Shown here one piece after another: positions 49,762 to 59,280 of a DNA stretch of 64,000 nt; position 1 is the first letter of the stretch; every line of letters begins with the position of its first letter. Both the position numbers and the translations under genes were made by a program. The notes beneath the pieces were generated by a model. The model was not told where the DNA came from. It was given only the letters and a program-made list of their open reading frames with translations, and made no database searches. Origin of the DNA: Deltaproteobacteria bacterium HGW-Deltaproteobacteria-4 (lineage in GTDB: Bacteria > Desulfobacterota > Desulfuromonadia > Desulfuromonadales > UBA2197); the NCBI GenBank assembly GCA_002841765.1, contig PHAV01000001.1:1-64000 (forward strand), in the 5' to 3' direction.

Positions 49762-50532
49762 CTACAGCAACCCGCTCTCTTGAATCAATTCCGCTTCCGG
49801 ATAATAGACTTCCATCAGACAAAGTCCCTGAGGCGGGGCATTGACGCCGGCCCGCAGCCCTGGCTCGCGGGCAAGGAGGCGGGGGATGTCTTCGGCCGGG
49901 CGTTTATGCAGGCCGATTTCGACCAGGGTGCCGACGATGATACGCACCATGTGACGGAGAAAGCCGCTGCCGTGGACATCGATGGTGATAATCTCTCCGT
50001 CGCGCTGCAGGTCGAGAGAGTAGATCTCCCGTATGGTGGTGCGGGCGTCGCAACTGGTGGTGCGAAAGGCGGCAAAGTCGTGGCGGCCGACAAAGAAGCG
50101 GGCGGCCGCAGCCATCGTCGCGAAGTCGAGATCCTGGCGGATATGCCAGGCGGTGCGGGTGAAGGCGGGCGAGCGGACCGGGGCGGTGAAGATCCGGTAA
50201 CGGTACCACTTGCCGCCGGCGGAAAAGCGCGCATGAAAGTCGCGTGTTTCCTCAACCGCCTCGCGGACGGCGATGTCGTCAGGGAGAAAACGATTGACCC
50301 CTTCGCGAAAGGCGACCAAAGGAAAAGGACTTTCGGTGCGAAAATGGGCGATCATGGCGCGGGCATGCACCCCGGCATCGGTGCGGCCGGAGCTGTGCAG
50401 GACGACCTTTTCGCGGACGATCTGGCCAAGAGCTTCTTCAAGAAGTTGCTGGATGGAGCGGCCCTTGGCCTGACGCTGCCAGCCGACATAAGCGGTACCG
50501 TCATATTCAATAGTGAGGCGGATAGTTCTCAT
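49762..50532 (-). CDS. truA: tRNA pseudouridine(38-40) synthase
   Basis: 256 residues. Isomerises uridines 38-40 of the tRNA anticodon stem. N-terminus RTIRLTIEYDGTAYVGWQRQ, catalytic Asp in GRTDAGVHA, and the C-terminal GSGFLRHMVRIIVGTLVEIG are all present. First gene of the minus-strand operon; divergent from the sensor kinase gene at 50617. Confidence 0.94.
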   Translation of the reverse strand: MRTIRLTIEYDGTAYVGWQRQAKGRSIQQLLEEALGQIVREKVVLHSSGRTDAGVHARAMIAHFRTESPFPLVAFREGVNRFLPDDIAVREAVEETRDFHARFSAGGKWYRYRIFTAPVRSPAFTRTAWHIRQDLDFATMAAAARFFVGRHDFAAFRTTSCDARTTIREIYSLDLQRDGEIITIDVHGSGFLRHMVRIIVGTLVEIGLHKRPAEDIPRLLAREPGLRAGVNAPPQGLCLMEVYYPEAELIQESGLL

Positions 50533-50616
50533 CGTGGCGGCAGGATAATCAATCCACGCTCCCCCTGTCCAGAGAAAAGCCTTGTCATGCCCGTCTCCTT
50601 CAGTTAAAAATCACGC

Positions 50617-51708
50617 ATGACCCACACCCGTTTTCTGCGCATTGCCATTGTCGTGGTGATGGTGGCCGTGATTACCGTCCTCCATTATGTGACGAATATT
50701 CACGATGCCCGCATGCACGACATCTATCGGCGGCTTTACTATCTGCCGATCGTCCTCGCCGGCCTCTGGTTCGGGCTGCGCGGCGGACTGATTACTGCCC
50801 TCACCACCTCGGTCCTCTTTATTCCGCACGTTATTTTTCAGTGGAAGCACCACCCGGCGGTGGAACCGGAGCAGTATCTGGAGATCATCCTCTTTAACGT
50901 CATCGGCGGCCTCACCGGTTTTCTCGCCGGGAAGGAGCAGGAGCAGAAGGAGCGTTATCAACTCGCCGCCCAGCAGCTCGAAGCGAGTTTCTTCGAGCTT
51001 AAGCGTCAGTCCGAGCAGATCCTTGACTTCGAAGAGCAGTTGCGGCGAGCCGATCGTCTCGCCGCCCTCGGTGAACTTTCCGCGGGGATGGCGCATGAAA
51101 TCCGCAACCCCCTCGCCTCGATCCGCGGCACCGCCGAAATTCTGCGTGACGGGATCAAGGCCGACGACCCGCGCAGCGAGTTCGCGACGATCCTCATCCG
51201 CGAAGTTGATCGTCTCAACCGGGTCGTTGCTGATTTTCTCGACTTTGCCAAACCGGCGAGCGCTGAGCAGACACGGATCGATCTGGTCGCGGCCCTGGAT
51301 GAAGTGGTTGCCCTGACCCGTCTCGCCGCCGCCAAGAAGCAGATCGTGATCACTCTCGCTGGTCTCCCAACCCTCGAACTGATCGCTGACCGTAATCAGC
51401 TTAAACAAGCTTTTCTCAATCTGATTCTCAATGCTCTTGAGGCGATGCCGGAAGGGGGGAGCTTGACGATAACGACGCAGACCGGGGAGGACGAGGCAAG
51501 TACCTCCTTTGCCGACAGCGGCAGCGGTATTCCGCCCGAGCATCTGGCGCGTATCTTCAGCCCCTTCTTTACCACCCGCCGCGATGGCACCGGCCTCGGC
51601 CTGGCGATCACTCACCGTATCGTCGTCGGCCACGGCGGCCGCATTGAAGTGGAGAGTGCCATTGGTGTCGGGACGACCTTTACGGTAATCTTGCCGCTGG
51701 GGTGGTGA
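50617..51708 (+). CDS. NtrB/ZraS-type membrane sensor histidine kinase
   Basis: 363 residues. Four N-terminal membrane helices with HDARMHDIYRRLYYLPIVLAG, a short linker, then HisKA with H160 in GMAHEIRNPLASI and an ATPase domain ending SFADSGSGIPPEH..FSPFFTTRRDGTGLGLAI. No large periplasmic domain, so the signal may be sensed in the membrane. Its partner is the sigma-54 regulator 31 bases downstream. The signal is unknown. Confidence 0.92.
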   Translation: MTHTRFLRIAIVVVMVAVITVLHYVTNIHDARMHDIYRRLYYLPIVLAGLWFGLRGGLITALTTSVLFIPHVIFQWKHHPAVEPEQYLEIILFNVIGGLTGFLAGKEQEQKERYQLAAQQLEASFFELKRQSEQILDFEEQLRRADRLAALGELSAGMAHEIRNPLASIRGTAEILRDGIKADDPRSEFATILIREVDRLNRVVADFLDFAKPASAEQTRIDLVAALDEVVALTRLAAAKKQIVITLAGLPTLELIADRNQLKQAFLNLILNALEAMPEGGSLTITTQTGEDEASTSFADSGSGIPPEHLARIFSPFFTTRRDGTGLGLAITHRIVVGHGGRIEVESAIGVGTTFTVILPLGW

Positions 51709-51739
51709 AAGTCTTGCCTCACTTGCGAAAGCGAACGAC

Positions 51740-53107
51740 ATGAGCAAAAACAAGATATTGCTGATCGACGATGACGATTCCCTGCGCCGGGTGACGGAGT
51801 TCACCCTCCAGGAAGCGGGACACAGCGTCCTTTGTGCCGCCAGTGGCGAGGAGGGTTTGCAGCTCTTTGCTGCAGAAGAACCGACCATTGTCATCACCGA
51901 TATCCAGATGCCGAGGCTCTCCGGTTATGATGTGCTGCGCCAGATCAAGACGCAAAAACCGGAAACGATCGTGATCGTCATCACCGCTTTTGCCACCGTC
52001 GAAAAGGCGGTGGAGGCGATGAAGCTCGGCGCCTTCGATTATCTGACCAAGCCCTTCAGCCGCGACCAGCTGCGTCTTTGCGTCGAGCGGGCGCTCACCG
52101 TCGCCGGTCTCAAGGCCGAGAATCAGCGCCTGCGCGATACGTTGCAGGATCGCTGTGACTTCAGCCGACTGGTCGGCAATTCAGCGCCGATGCGTGAAGT
52201 CTTTGAGATCGTGCGCCGCGTTGCCGGCAGTGAAGCAACGGTGCTGATCAGTGGCGAAAGCGGTACTGGCAAGGAGCTGATCGCCCGCGCCCTGCATCAC
52301 GGCAGCGAGCGCCACGAAGGTCCCTTTGTCGCTGTCAACTGCGCGGCGCTACCGGGCGATCTTCTCGAAAGTGAACTCTTCGGCCACAAACGCGGTGCCT
52401 TTACCGGCGCCATCAAGGATCGTAAAGGGAAGTTCGAGCTTGCCGACGGCGGCACCCTCTTTCTCGACGAGATCGGCGAACTCCCCATCGATCTGCAGCC
52501 GAAGCTGCTGCGCGCCTTACAAGAGCGCGAAATCGAACCGCTCGGCGGCAGCAGTCGTAAAGTTGATGTGCGTCTGGTGGCGGCGACCAATCGCGATCTG
52601 GAAGGGGCGATGCAGCAGGGACGCTTTCGAGAAGATCTTTACTACCGCTTGGCGGTGATCCTCCTCGATCTGCCCTCTCTGCGCGAACGTCGTGACGATA
52701 TCCCTTTACTGATCCGCCACTTTTTGCTGCGCCACGGCGGTGAGCAGCTCCACCTGGATGCTGACGCCCTGCGTCGTCTCTGCGACTACGATTGGCCGGG
52801 AAATGTGCGTGAACTGGAGAATGCCGTCGAACGGATGGTGCTGCTCCGTCGCAACGAAACGATCAGCGTCGCCGACCTGCCGGCGAAGATCGTTGGCACG
52901 GCCGGAAACGGCAACGGTAGAGGGGAGCGGGTGCTTAATCTTCCGGATGACGGCTATTCCCTTGAATCGATCGAAAAGGAAGCGGTCCTTGAAGCCCTGA
53001 CGCGCTGTCATAATAATCAGACCAAAGCGGCGGCTTTTTTGCGTATCCCCCGTCATACCCTCCTTTACCGCATGGAAAAGTTCGGGCTGCACAGAGAGAA
53101 ACCGTGA
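51740..53107 (+). CDS. Sigma-54-dependent response regulator (NtrC family)
   Basis: 455 residues. Receiver domain with D54 in ITDIQMP; AAA+ domain with [12 protein letters not shown] (Walker A), GAFTGA at about 219-224 contacting sigma-54, and [10 protein letters not shown] (Walker B); C-terminal Fis-type helix-turn-helix ([20 protein letters not shown]). All sites are intact, in contrast to the degenerate AAA+ domain at 33011. Downstream zincin gene overlaps by four bases. Confidence 0.94.
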   Translation: MSKNKILLIDDDDSLRRVTEFTLQEAGHSVLCAASGEEGLQLFAAEEPTIVITDIQMPRLSGYDVLRQIKTQKPETIVIVITAFATVEKAVEAMKLGAFDYLTKPFSRDQLRLCVERALTVAGLKAENQRLRDTLQDRCDFSRLVGNSAPMREVFEIVRRVAGSEATVLISGESGTGKELIARALHHGSERHEGPFVAVNCAALPGDLLESELFGHKRGAFTGAIKDRKGKFELADGGTLFLDEIGELPIDLQPKLLRALQEREIEPLGGSSRKVDVRLVAATNRDLEGAMQQGRFREDLYYRLAVILLDLPSLRERRDDIPLLIRHFLLRHGGEQLHLDADALRRLCDYDWPGNVRELENAVERMVLLRRNETISVADLPAKIVGTAGNGNGRGERVLNLPDDGYSLESIEKEAVLEALTRCHNNQTKAAAFLRIPRHTLLYRMEKFGLHREKP

Positions 53108-53508
53108 TGGAGCGCAGCGCTTTTGTCGCCCTGACCGAGGAGGTTATCGCCACCATCCCGTGCGAGTTTTTGGCCAAAATCGATAATCTCACCTTTATCG
53201 TTGAAGAGTGGGCCCCTCCTGAACTTCTCGCCGAGTATGACGATGCCGATCCTTTCGATTTTCTCGGCGAATATCTGGGCTGCCCGCTCCCGGAACGGAG
53301 CCAGGGCGATGCCAGTGGCCTCCCCGACCTTATCGCTCTTTATCAGGGGGCGATCGAGGCGTATGCGGCAGAGACTGACGTGCCTCTGGAACAGGTGATT
53401 CGCGAGACGCTTGTTCATGAAATTGCACACTATTTTGGCTTCAGTGAGGAACAGATGGACGATATCGAGACGCTTTGGAAGGAAGGTGGCGGCATCGCCT
53501 CATCTTGA
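53104..53508 (+). CDS. Zincin-like metallopeptidase family protein
   Basis: 134 residues. HEIAHYFG with a following acidic residue set (EEQMDDIE) is the metal-binding HExxH motif of the small zincin-like family (Zincin_1). DETLVHEIAHYF-type context is conserved. Small, soluble, no signal peptide. The start overlaps the sigma-54 regulator stop (ATGA). The biological target is unknown. Confidence 0.85.
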   Translation: MMERSAFVALTEEVIATIPCEFLAKIDNLTFIVEEWAPPELLAEYDDADPFDFLGEYLGCPLPERSQGDASGLPDLIALYQGAIEAYAAETDVPLEQVIRETLVHEIAHYFGFSEEQMDDIETLWKEGGGIASS

Positions 53509-53572
53509 CATTTCTTGGGTGGAAGCGTAAAAAGTTGCTTATTCACCCTCTCATATAAGGATATTCAAAACT

Positions 53573-54085
53573 ATGTATACCCTCTCCCGCTTTCTCCTCT
53601 TCACCCTCTGCCTCTTCCTTTTCGCGGCCTGCAATAAAGAAGCGCCTGTTCCTGTCGGCAAACCTCTTGCCGCCGATTTTACCCTGCGTGATCTTGACGG
53701 CAAGGAGCATAAACTCTCCGATTATCGCGGCAAGGTTGTCTTTCTCAACTTCTGGGCGACCTGGTGTCCCCCTTGTCGCGAGGAGATGCCGTCAATGGAG
53801 CGACTTAATGAAGTCCTGGGCGGCAAGGATTTTGTTATGCTCGCCGTCAATGCCGATGAAGATGTCAAAGATCTCGAAGCCTTTGTCAAGGGGACGCCTC
53901 ACAGTTTCGCCGTCCTCAGCGATGCTGACGGCACGGTTCAGAAGCTTTACCAGGTCTTTAAATTCCCTGAGACCTTTGTAATTGACCGGCAGGGGCGCAT
54001 TGCCGAACACATTCTCGGCGCCCGCAACTGGTCATCGACTGAAGCCCTTAAATTTTTTAACGCCCAGATCGCCGGGGGAAAATAG
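53573..54085 (+). CDS. TlpA/ResA-type thioredoxin lipoprotein
   Basis: 170 residues. Lipoprotein signal with lipobox FAAC (C near residue 20), thioredoxin fold and active site WATWCPPCREEMP. Keeps periplasmic thiols, such as apocytochrome c cysteines, reduced. The stop codon shares one base with the GTG start of ccdA, which would supply its electrons. Confidence 0.92.
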   Translation: MYTLSRFLLFTLCLFLFAACNKEAPVPVGKPLAADFTLRDLDGKEHKLSDYRGKVVFLNFWATWCPPCREEMPSMERLNEVLGGKDFVMLAVNADEDVKDLEAFVKGTPHSFAVLSDADGTVQKLYQVFKFPETFVIDRQGRIAEHILGARNWSSTEALKFFNAQIAGGK

Positions 54086-54831
54086 TGGGAGCGGCGGCGG
54101 ATATCAGTCTGTGGATTGCCTTTACGGCGGGGATCCTTTCCTTCTTTTCGCCCTGCGTCCTGCCGCTCATCCCTTCCTATCTGAGTTACATAACCGGTCT
54201 CTCCTTTAACCAGTTGCAGGAAGAGCACCCCGATCACCAGGTGCGAATGACCGTTCTGCGTCATTCTCTCCTCTTTATCGCCGGCTTCTCCCTGGTCTTC
54301 ATCAGCCTCGGTGCCTTGGCCGGGGTCGCGTCCGGAGCGCTGATGAGCTCGCTGCAGGAAGGGCTCGGCTGGCTGCAAAAGATCGGCGGACTCCTTATCT
54401 TCGTCTTTGGTATGCATCTCTCCGGCATCCTTCAGCTCGGTTTTCTTCTTGGGGAAAAAAGGGTTCACCTCCACGATAAGCCGCACGGCTACCTCGGCAC
54501 CGTCTTTGTCGGCATCGTCTTTGCCGCCGGCTGGACCCCTTGCATCGGCCCGGTCCTCGGCGCCATTCTGATGATCGCCGCGACCTCCGGCCAGGCCGGC
54601 CAGGGGATCTTTCTCCTTTCCGCTTACTCTGTCGGGCTCGGCATCCCCTTCCTCCTCTCCGGCCTCCTCTTCCACGGCTTCCTTGGCTTCTTCAAGCGCT
54701 TCCGCGTCTATATTCGCCTCTTTGAGATCCTCACCGGTGTCCTCCTCATGATCGTCGGCATCATGCTCTTCTTTAATCTCCTGACCGGCGTCACCGGTTG
54801 GCTTTATCGCTTCGTGCCGGTGAGCGGCTAA
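54085..54831 (+). CDS. ccdA: CcdA/DsbD-type thiol-disulfide transmembrane protein
   Basis: 248 residues from GTG 54085 (ribosome site GGGGGAAAA). Six membrane helices; redox cysteines in FFSPCVLPLIPSY and GWTPCIGPVLGA. Passes electrons from cytoplasmic thioredoxin across the membrane to TlpA for cytochrome c maturation, fitting a cytochrome-rich organism. Confidence 0.93.
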   Translation: MGAAADISLWIAFTAGILSFFSPCVLPLIPSYLSYITGLSFNQLQEEHPDHQVRMTVLRHSLLFIAGFSLVFISLGALAGVASGALMSSLQEGLGWLQKIGGLLIFVFGMHLSGILQLGFLLGEKRVHLHDKPHGYLGTVFVGIVFAAGWTPCIGPVLGAILMIAATSGQAGQGIFLLSAYSVGLGIPFLLSGLLFHGFLGFFKRFRVYIRLFEILTGVLLMIVGIMLFFNLLTGVTGWLYRFVPVSG

Positions 54832-54878
54832 GATCAGTGCTCCCTGGTTTAGTTTGATTGAGCAGGAGCCGGACTCGC

Positions 54879-55724
54879 ATGAATTTTTTGTCTGCAAAAA
54901 GACGATGTAGCGTCTGGGCGATAACTTTTGTGCTGATGCTGCTCGTGGTCTTCTCGACGCAAGCTTGGGCTGATGGTGCGGAGGCAATCACGGCAAAGGA
55001 GCGGAATCGTCAGGTGATGAATGTAACGCTGGGCGGAGTGGGGGTGGTCACAGCGTGGGGCGTTGTCAACTGGGACTACTTTAGTCGTACTCCCCAGGGG
55101 ACATCGGAGGGATGGTTCGGTCAGAATACGGAATCGGGGGGAGTCGATAAGCTCGGTCATGTCTTTGCCACCTATGCAGCCGCTCAAGGTATCTCCAGCC
55201 TTTTTGAACACTGGTGTTTTACGCCGGAGGAGGCAGCCTGGTTCGGGGCGCTGTCGTCATTTACCATTCTGAGCGTGATGGAGGCGGGGGATTCCTTCAG
55301 TGATTATGGTTTTTCTTATGAGGATCTCGTTGCAAATGCCGTGGGGGCGATGGCCAGCTACTATCGATATCGCCACCCTGACCTGGCGCAGAAGGTCGAT
55401 TTGCGCTGGGAGATTGGCGTTCATCCGGGGCAGATGGATATCACGACCGATTACGAAAATTCAAAATACCTGCTTGCTCTTAAACTCAATGGTTTTGAAC
55501 GGTTCAATCAAAGTATTCTGAAGCATGTCGAGTTGCATGCCGGATACTTTGTCCGCGGCTACTCGGATCTGAGCGCGCCCGGCGAAAGAAACCTGTACAT
55601 GGGCGTCGGGTTGAATTTGACCGATCTGTTCCGGCGCAGCGGTCATAACCGTGTCGCGACATTCCTCAATTATTATCAACCGCCCGGCACTTATCTGGCG
55701 GTCGAGGGCAAACTGTCTCATTGA
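54879..55724 (+). CDS. DUF2279/YfiM-like exported protein
   Basis: 281 residues from ATG 54879 (AGGAG upstream; a TTG at 54858 is less likely). Signal peptide ends near AWADG. GGVDKLGHVFATYAAAQGISSLFE and EAGDSFSDYGFSYEDLVANAVGA follow the DUF2279 pattern of membrane-embedded helices; the C-terminal third is beta-rich (VELHAGYFVRGYSD..). Probably envelope-located; function unknown. Confidence 0.78.
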   Translation: MNFLSAKRRCSVWAITFVLMLLVVFSTQAWADGAEAITAKERNRQVMNVTLGGVGVVTAWGVVNWDYFSRTPQGTSEGWFGQNTESGGVDKLGHVFATYAAAQGISSLFEHWCFTPEEAAWFGALSSFTILSVMEAGDSFSDYGFSYEDLVANAVGAMASYYRYRHPDLAQKVDLRWEIGVHPGQMDITTDYENSKYLLALKLNGFERFNQSILKHVELHAGYFVRGYSDLSAPGERNLYMGVGLNLTDLFRRSGHNRVATFLNYYQPPGTYLAVEGKLSH

Positions 55725-55772
55725 AAATCCTGATTAATCTTCCGCAATACAAAGAAAAAATAAAATTACACC

Positions 55773-55801
55773 TTGACTCCGCAACCCTCATTGTTTAAAT
55801 T
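55773..55801 (+). promoter_or_regulatory. Promoter of fur
   Basis: TTGACT (55773-55778), 17-base spacer, TAAATT (55796-55801). The Fur box begins on its last two bases. Confidence 0.55.
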
Positions 55802-55816
55802 GAAATTCAATTTCAA
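55800..55816 (+). promoter_or_regulatory. Fur box 1 (upstream of fur)
   Basis: TTGAAATTCAATTTCAA, a perfect 17-base palindrome overlapping the -10 element and the transcription start. Autoregulation is expected. Confidence 0.8.
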
Positions 55817-55829
55817 CTAGAGGTTGCTT

Positions 55830-56279
55830 TTGAACTACAAAGATTCCTTTCGTGAATATCTCGGTAAGCACGGTCTCAAGGTTACCCAGCAACGGGAAGT
55901 GATCCTTGATGAATTTCTGGCGGCGGGGTCGCACCTCTCGACAGAAGAGCTTTATAGGACCATTCGTGAAAAAAATCCCCATATCGGTTACGCTACAGTG
56001 CATCGCACCCTCAAACTCCTTGCTGAAAGTGGATTGGCGGCACCTCGCCATTTTGGCGACGGTCATACCCGATACGAGTGCAGCAGTGAAGAGCAGCACC
56101 ATGATCACCTCATCTGCACGGTCTGCGGGGCGATCGTTGAGTTTGAAAATCCCGGCATCGAAAGATTGCAGGAGCAGGTTGCCGCCAAACACGGCTTTGT
56201 GATTGAGCAGCATCGTCTGGAAATATACGGGCGTTGTGCTGCCTGTCTGACGGGGAAGGGTAAGCAGGAAAAGAAGTAA
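55830..56279 (+). CDS. fur: Ferric uptake regulator, Fur family
   Basis: 149 residues. No ATG is available; TTG 55830 has AGAGG six bases upstream, and TTG 55824 is the alternative. N-terminal winged helix (LKVTQQREVILDEFLAAGSHLSTEELYRTI), then the metal-binding HHDHLICTVCG and CAACL cysteine pair (structural zinc). A Fur box sits on its promoter and others precede the iron genes that follow, so it is probably the iron repressor itself and not Zur or PerR. Confidence 0.9.
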   Translation: MNYKDSFREYLGKHGLKVTQQREVILDEFLAAGSHLSTEELYRTIREKNPHIGYATVHRTLKLLAESGLAAPRHFGDGHTRYECSSEEQHHDHLICTVCGAIVEFENPGIERLQEQVAAKHGFVIEQHRLEIYGRCAACLTGKGKQEKK

Positions 56280-56334
56280 ACAACTCAGGACGATGTTGCG
56301 GCGGCTCTCCCTGTTTGTGTATTAGTCTGTCTTA

Positions 56335-56384
56335 TTGAAAATGAAAATCAATTTTTGTGTCTAATTATTGATAATGGATTTCAA
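56335..56384 (+). promoter_or_regulatory. Fur boxes 2 and 2b (upstream of feoA)
   Basis: TTGAAAATGAAAATCAA (56335-56351) and a weaker TTGATAATGGATTTCAA (56368-56384), both with TTGA-N9-TCAA cores and 17 bases long, before the feo operon. Confidence 0.75.
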
Positions 56385-56430
56385 GATCATGTAAGCAAGA
56401 GATATTCACCCCCAACAAAGGAGACAGCAG

Positions 56431-56697
56431 ATGATGCCACTGGCCCTGCTCAGCCCCGGCGAAAGCGGCGAGATCGTCGACATCCGCGTTCATGAAGAGA
56501 AGAAAGTCTGCTGCGGCCAGTGCAACGGCGAGAAGCATAAAAAGAGCGATAACCGTATCGAGGAGCTCGGCCTGCGAGCCGGCAAGGTCATTTCGATGCT
56601 CAACAACGGCGCCCCGATCCTGCTCAAGATCGATGAGGCGCGCATTGCCATCGATCGTTCGCTGGCGATGAAGATCATGGTCAGGAGAGTGCAATGA
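56431..56697 (+). CDS. feoA: FeoA-family protein 1
   Basis: 88 residues from ATG 56431 with AAAGGAG upstream. SH3-like FeoA fold (LALLSPGESGEIVDIR..LGLRAGKVISMLNNGAPILLKIDEARIAIDRSLAMKIMV). A cysteine insertion CCGQC after the second strand is unusual for FeoA and could bind metal. FeoA modulates FeoB ferrous iron transport. Overlaps the next feoA by four bases. Confidence 0.9.
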   Translation: MMPLALLSPGESGEIVDIRVHEEKKVCCGQCNGEKHKKSDNRIEELGLRAGKVISMLNNGAPILLKIDEARIAIDRSLAMKIMVRRVQ

Positions 56698-56921
56698 CTT
56701 TGGATGAACTTAAACCCGGACAGAGCGGACGGATCACCACCATCGGCGTCGTTGGCCCCTTGAAGCGCCGGTTGATGGATATGGGCGTGCTTGTCGGTGT
56801 AGAAGTCAAGGTGATCAAAATCGCTCCCATGGGCGATCCGTTGGAAGTGGCTCTGAAGAGTTACCGTCTCTCCCTGCGCCGCTCGGAAGCGCAGGGGATT
56901 AATGTGGAGGCTTTGTCATGA
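56694..56921 (+). CDS. feoA: FeoA-family protein 2
   Basis: 75 residues, canonical FeoA (LKPGQSGRITTIG..LKRRLMDMGVLVGVEVKVIKIAPMGDPLEVALKSYRLSLRRSEA). Four-base overlaps with feoA 1 and feoB show coupled translation. Confidence 0.92.
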   Translation: MTLDELKPGQSGRITTIGVVGPLKRRLMDMGVLVGVEVKVIKIAPMGDPLEVALKSYRLSLRRSEAQGINVEALS

Positions 56922-59101
56922 CTCAACCTGTAGCACAACGCCCGATTACTGTCGCCGTCGCCGGCAACCCCAATGCCGGCAAGTCGACCCTGATCAATGC
57001 CATTGCCGGCAGTCGTTTGCACGTCGGTAACTGGCCCGGCGTCACGGTGGAGAAGAAGGAGGCGCTCTTCGAGTTTGAAGGGCGCGGCATCCGTCTCGTC
57101 GATCTGCCGGGAACCTATTCGCTCTCCCCCTACACCCAGGAAGAGATTATCGCCCGTGATTATCTGGTGCACGAGAAGCCGGACCTGATCCTTAACGTCG
57201 TCGATAGTACCAATCTCGAACGCAACATCTATCTGACCGTGCAGCTGCTCGAACTTGGCATACCGACGGTGATGGCCTTGAACATCTTCGACGAAGCCGA
57301 GGCGATGGGCTATCGCATCGACGTTGCCGGGATCGAGACGATGCTCGGTGTCACCGTTATTCCGACCGCCGCCACCAAAAATCGCGGTCTCAAGGAGCTT
57401 CTCGCCGCGGTCCTGGCGACAGCTGACCGTGCCGCGCCCCACTGCCCCAAGGAACTCAGCTACGGCATCGACATCGATCAGGCCGCCGGTTGGGTGACGG
57501 TGGCACTGCAGAAAGAATACCCGGATCTCGCCGGCCGCTATCCGCAACGCTGGCTCGCCTGCAAATTGATGGAAGGGGATGCCGAGATCGCTAAAGAGAT
57601 TGATCTCGACAGCGCGGCGCTGCTCGACGAACCCCTCCGCCATCTGCGTCGCGCTCACGGTGAGGACATCGAGGCTTTGCTCGCCGAAGCCCGTTACGCT
57701 CTCGCTTCCGGGTTGACCAAAGAGGTGTTGCACAAGCCGGCAGTGCCGCGTCAGGAGTTGACCGAGAAGATCGACCGGATCGTTCTCCATCGCATCTTCG
57801 GTATCCCCATCTTCCTCGCTGCCATGTGGTTGGTCTTCAAGCTGACTTTCGACCTCTCCTCCCCCTTTGGCGGCTGGCTTGAAGGGATGATCGCCGGCCC
57901 CTTCGGGCGCTGGGTCAAGGCAGGAATGGGGGTGATCGGCGCTCCGGACTGGACCGTCTCTCTCGCCCTCGACGGCGTCGTTGCCGGCGTCGGTTTTGTT
58001 TTGGTCTTTGTGCCGGTCATCTTCGCGATGATGTTCTTTATCACCTTTCTGGAGGGGAGCGGCTATATGGCGAGGGCCGCCTTTGTCATGGACCGGGCCA
58101 TGCACTCCATCGGCCTGCACGGCAAGTCCTTCATCCCGATGCTCCTCGGCTTCGGCTGTAACGTCCCCGGCATCTACGCCACCCGCACCCTGGAGAACCC
58201 GCGTGACAAGGTGCTTACTGCCCTGCTCCTCCCCTTGATGTCCTGCGGCGCGCGTCTGCCGGTCTATGTCCTCTTTGCCGGCATCTTCTTCACCAACCCG
58301 GGGACAGCGATCTGGTCCCTCTACGTCCTCGGTATCGCCCTTGCCATCCTCATGGGGCTGATCTTCAAGAAGACCCTCTTTCGCGGTGAAGCGCCGATGT
58401 TCATCATGGAGCTCCCCCCTTACCGGATGCCGACTCTAAAGAGTCTGGCGATTCACACCTGGGAGAAAGGGAAGCATTTCCTGATCAAGGCAGGCACCTA
58501 CATCCTTGCCGTCTCGGTCCTGGTCTGGTTCCTCCTCAACCTCCCCTGGGGCGTGGAGAGTAAGCGCGACTCTTATCTCGGACAGACCGGCGCTGCTGTC
58601 GCTCCGATCTTCGCTCCCCTGGGTTTCGGCACCTGGGAGGCCTCGGCTTCGCTGATTACCGGGATCATCGCCAAGGAGATTGTCGTCGGCACCATGGGTG
58701 AGATCTACGCACCGTCGGCCACAGCTGAGGAAGAAGCCGGTCCGGCCCCGACCCTTGGCGAAGACTTCGAGGAGATGGTCACGTCCCTCGGCGGCGCCTT
58801 CAAGGAGGCCGGACACAATGTCGTCTCGACCTTCGGCGTCTCCAGTCTCGCGGCGGAGGATGAAGAGGGGGAGACCCCCTTAAAGGGCGCGGTCCGGGGT
58901 GCTTTTACGCCGCTCTCCTCCTACGCCTTTATGGTCTTTGTCCTCCTCTACATGCCGTGCGTGGTCGTTGCCATCGCCATGCGTCAGGAGTTTGGCGGCT
59001 GGAAGTGGTTCGGAGTCGCCTTCGCCTACCAGTCGGTCCTCGCCTGGACCGCGGCCCTGCTCGTTTACCAAGGGGGGAAACTTCTGGGGCTGGGAGGTTA
59101 G
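56918..59101 (+). CDS. feoB: Ferrous iron transporter FeoB
   Basis: 727 residues. N-terminal G domain: GNPNAGKST (G1), DLPGTYSLSPY (G3), and NIFDEA (G4); helical spacer; then a polytopic membrane domain with two gate-type regions, including GFGCNVPGIYATRTL and SCGARLPVYVLFAG. Ferrous iron importer of the inner membrane. Length is normal. A four-base overlap joins it to feoA 2, and a small Cys-rich gene follows two bases later. Confidence 0.95.
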   Translation: MTQPVAQRPITVAVAGNPNAGKSTLINAIAGSRLHVGNWPGVTVEKKEALFEFEGRGIRLVDLPGTYSLSPYTQEEIIARDYLVHEKPDLILNVVDSTNLERNIYLTVQLLELGIPTVMALNIFDEAEAMGYRIDVAGIETMLGVTVIPTAATKNRGLKELLAAVLATADRAAPHCPKELSYGIDIDQAAGWVTVALQKEYPDLAGRYPQRWLACKLMEGDAEIAKEIDLDSAALLDEPLRHLRRAHGEDIEALLAEARYALASGLTKEVLHKPAVPRQELTEKIDRIVLHRIFGIPIFLAAMWLVFKLTFDLSSPFGGWLEGMIAGPFGRWVKAGMGVIGAPDWTVSLALDGVVAGVGFVLVFVPVIFAMMFFITFLEGSGYMARAAFVMDRAMHSIGLHGKSFIPMLLGFGCNVPGIYATRTLENPRDKVLTALLLPLMSCGARLPVYVLFAGIFFTNPGTAIWSLYVLGIALAILMGLIFKKTLFRGEAPMFIMELPPYRMPTLKSLAIHTWEKGKHFLIKAGTYILAVSVLVWFLLNLPWGVESKRDSYLGQTGAAVAPIFAPLGFGTWEASASLITGIIAKEIVVGTMGEIYAPSATAEEEAGPAPTLGEDFEEMVTSLGGAFKEAGHNVVSTFGVSSLAAEDEEGETPLKGAVRGAFTPLSSYAFMVFVLLYMPCVVVAIAMRQEFGGWKWFGVAFAYQSVLAWTAALLVYQGGKLLGLGG

Positions 59102-59102
59102 A

Positions 59103-59243
59103 ATGGGGATCGTCGATATTCTCTGGATGGTGGTAATTCTGGTCGGCTGTGGCTGGCTTCTTTACCACTTTTTATGGAAGAAACAGGGATCCTGTCACGG
59201 TTGTGATCACAGTGACACAACCAAAAACAAACGTCAGCAGTGA
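59103..59243 (+). CDS. FeoB-associated Cys-rich membrane protein
   Basis: 46 residues: an N-terminal membrane helix (ILWMVVILVGCGWLLYHFLW), a basic turn, then GSCHGCDH, which gives a Cys-x2-Cys pair with histidines suited to ferrous iron. Matches the small FeoB-associated protein family by layout and by position two bases after feoB. A FeoC-like accessory role is inferred. Confidence 0.82.
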   Translation: MGIVDILWMVVILVGCGWLLYHFLWKKQGSCHGCDHSDTTKNKRQQ

Positions 59244-59280
59244 CTCACAGCGAACTTCAAAGAGACGAGGAGAAATCACC

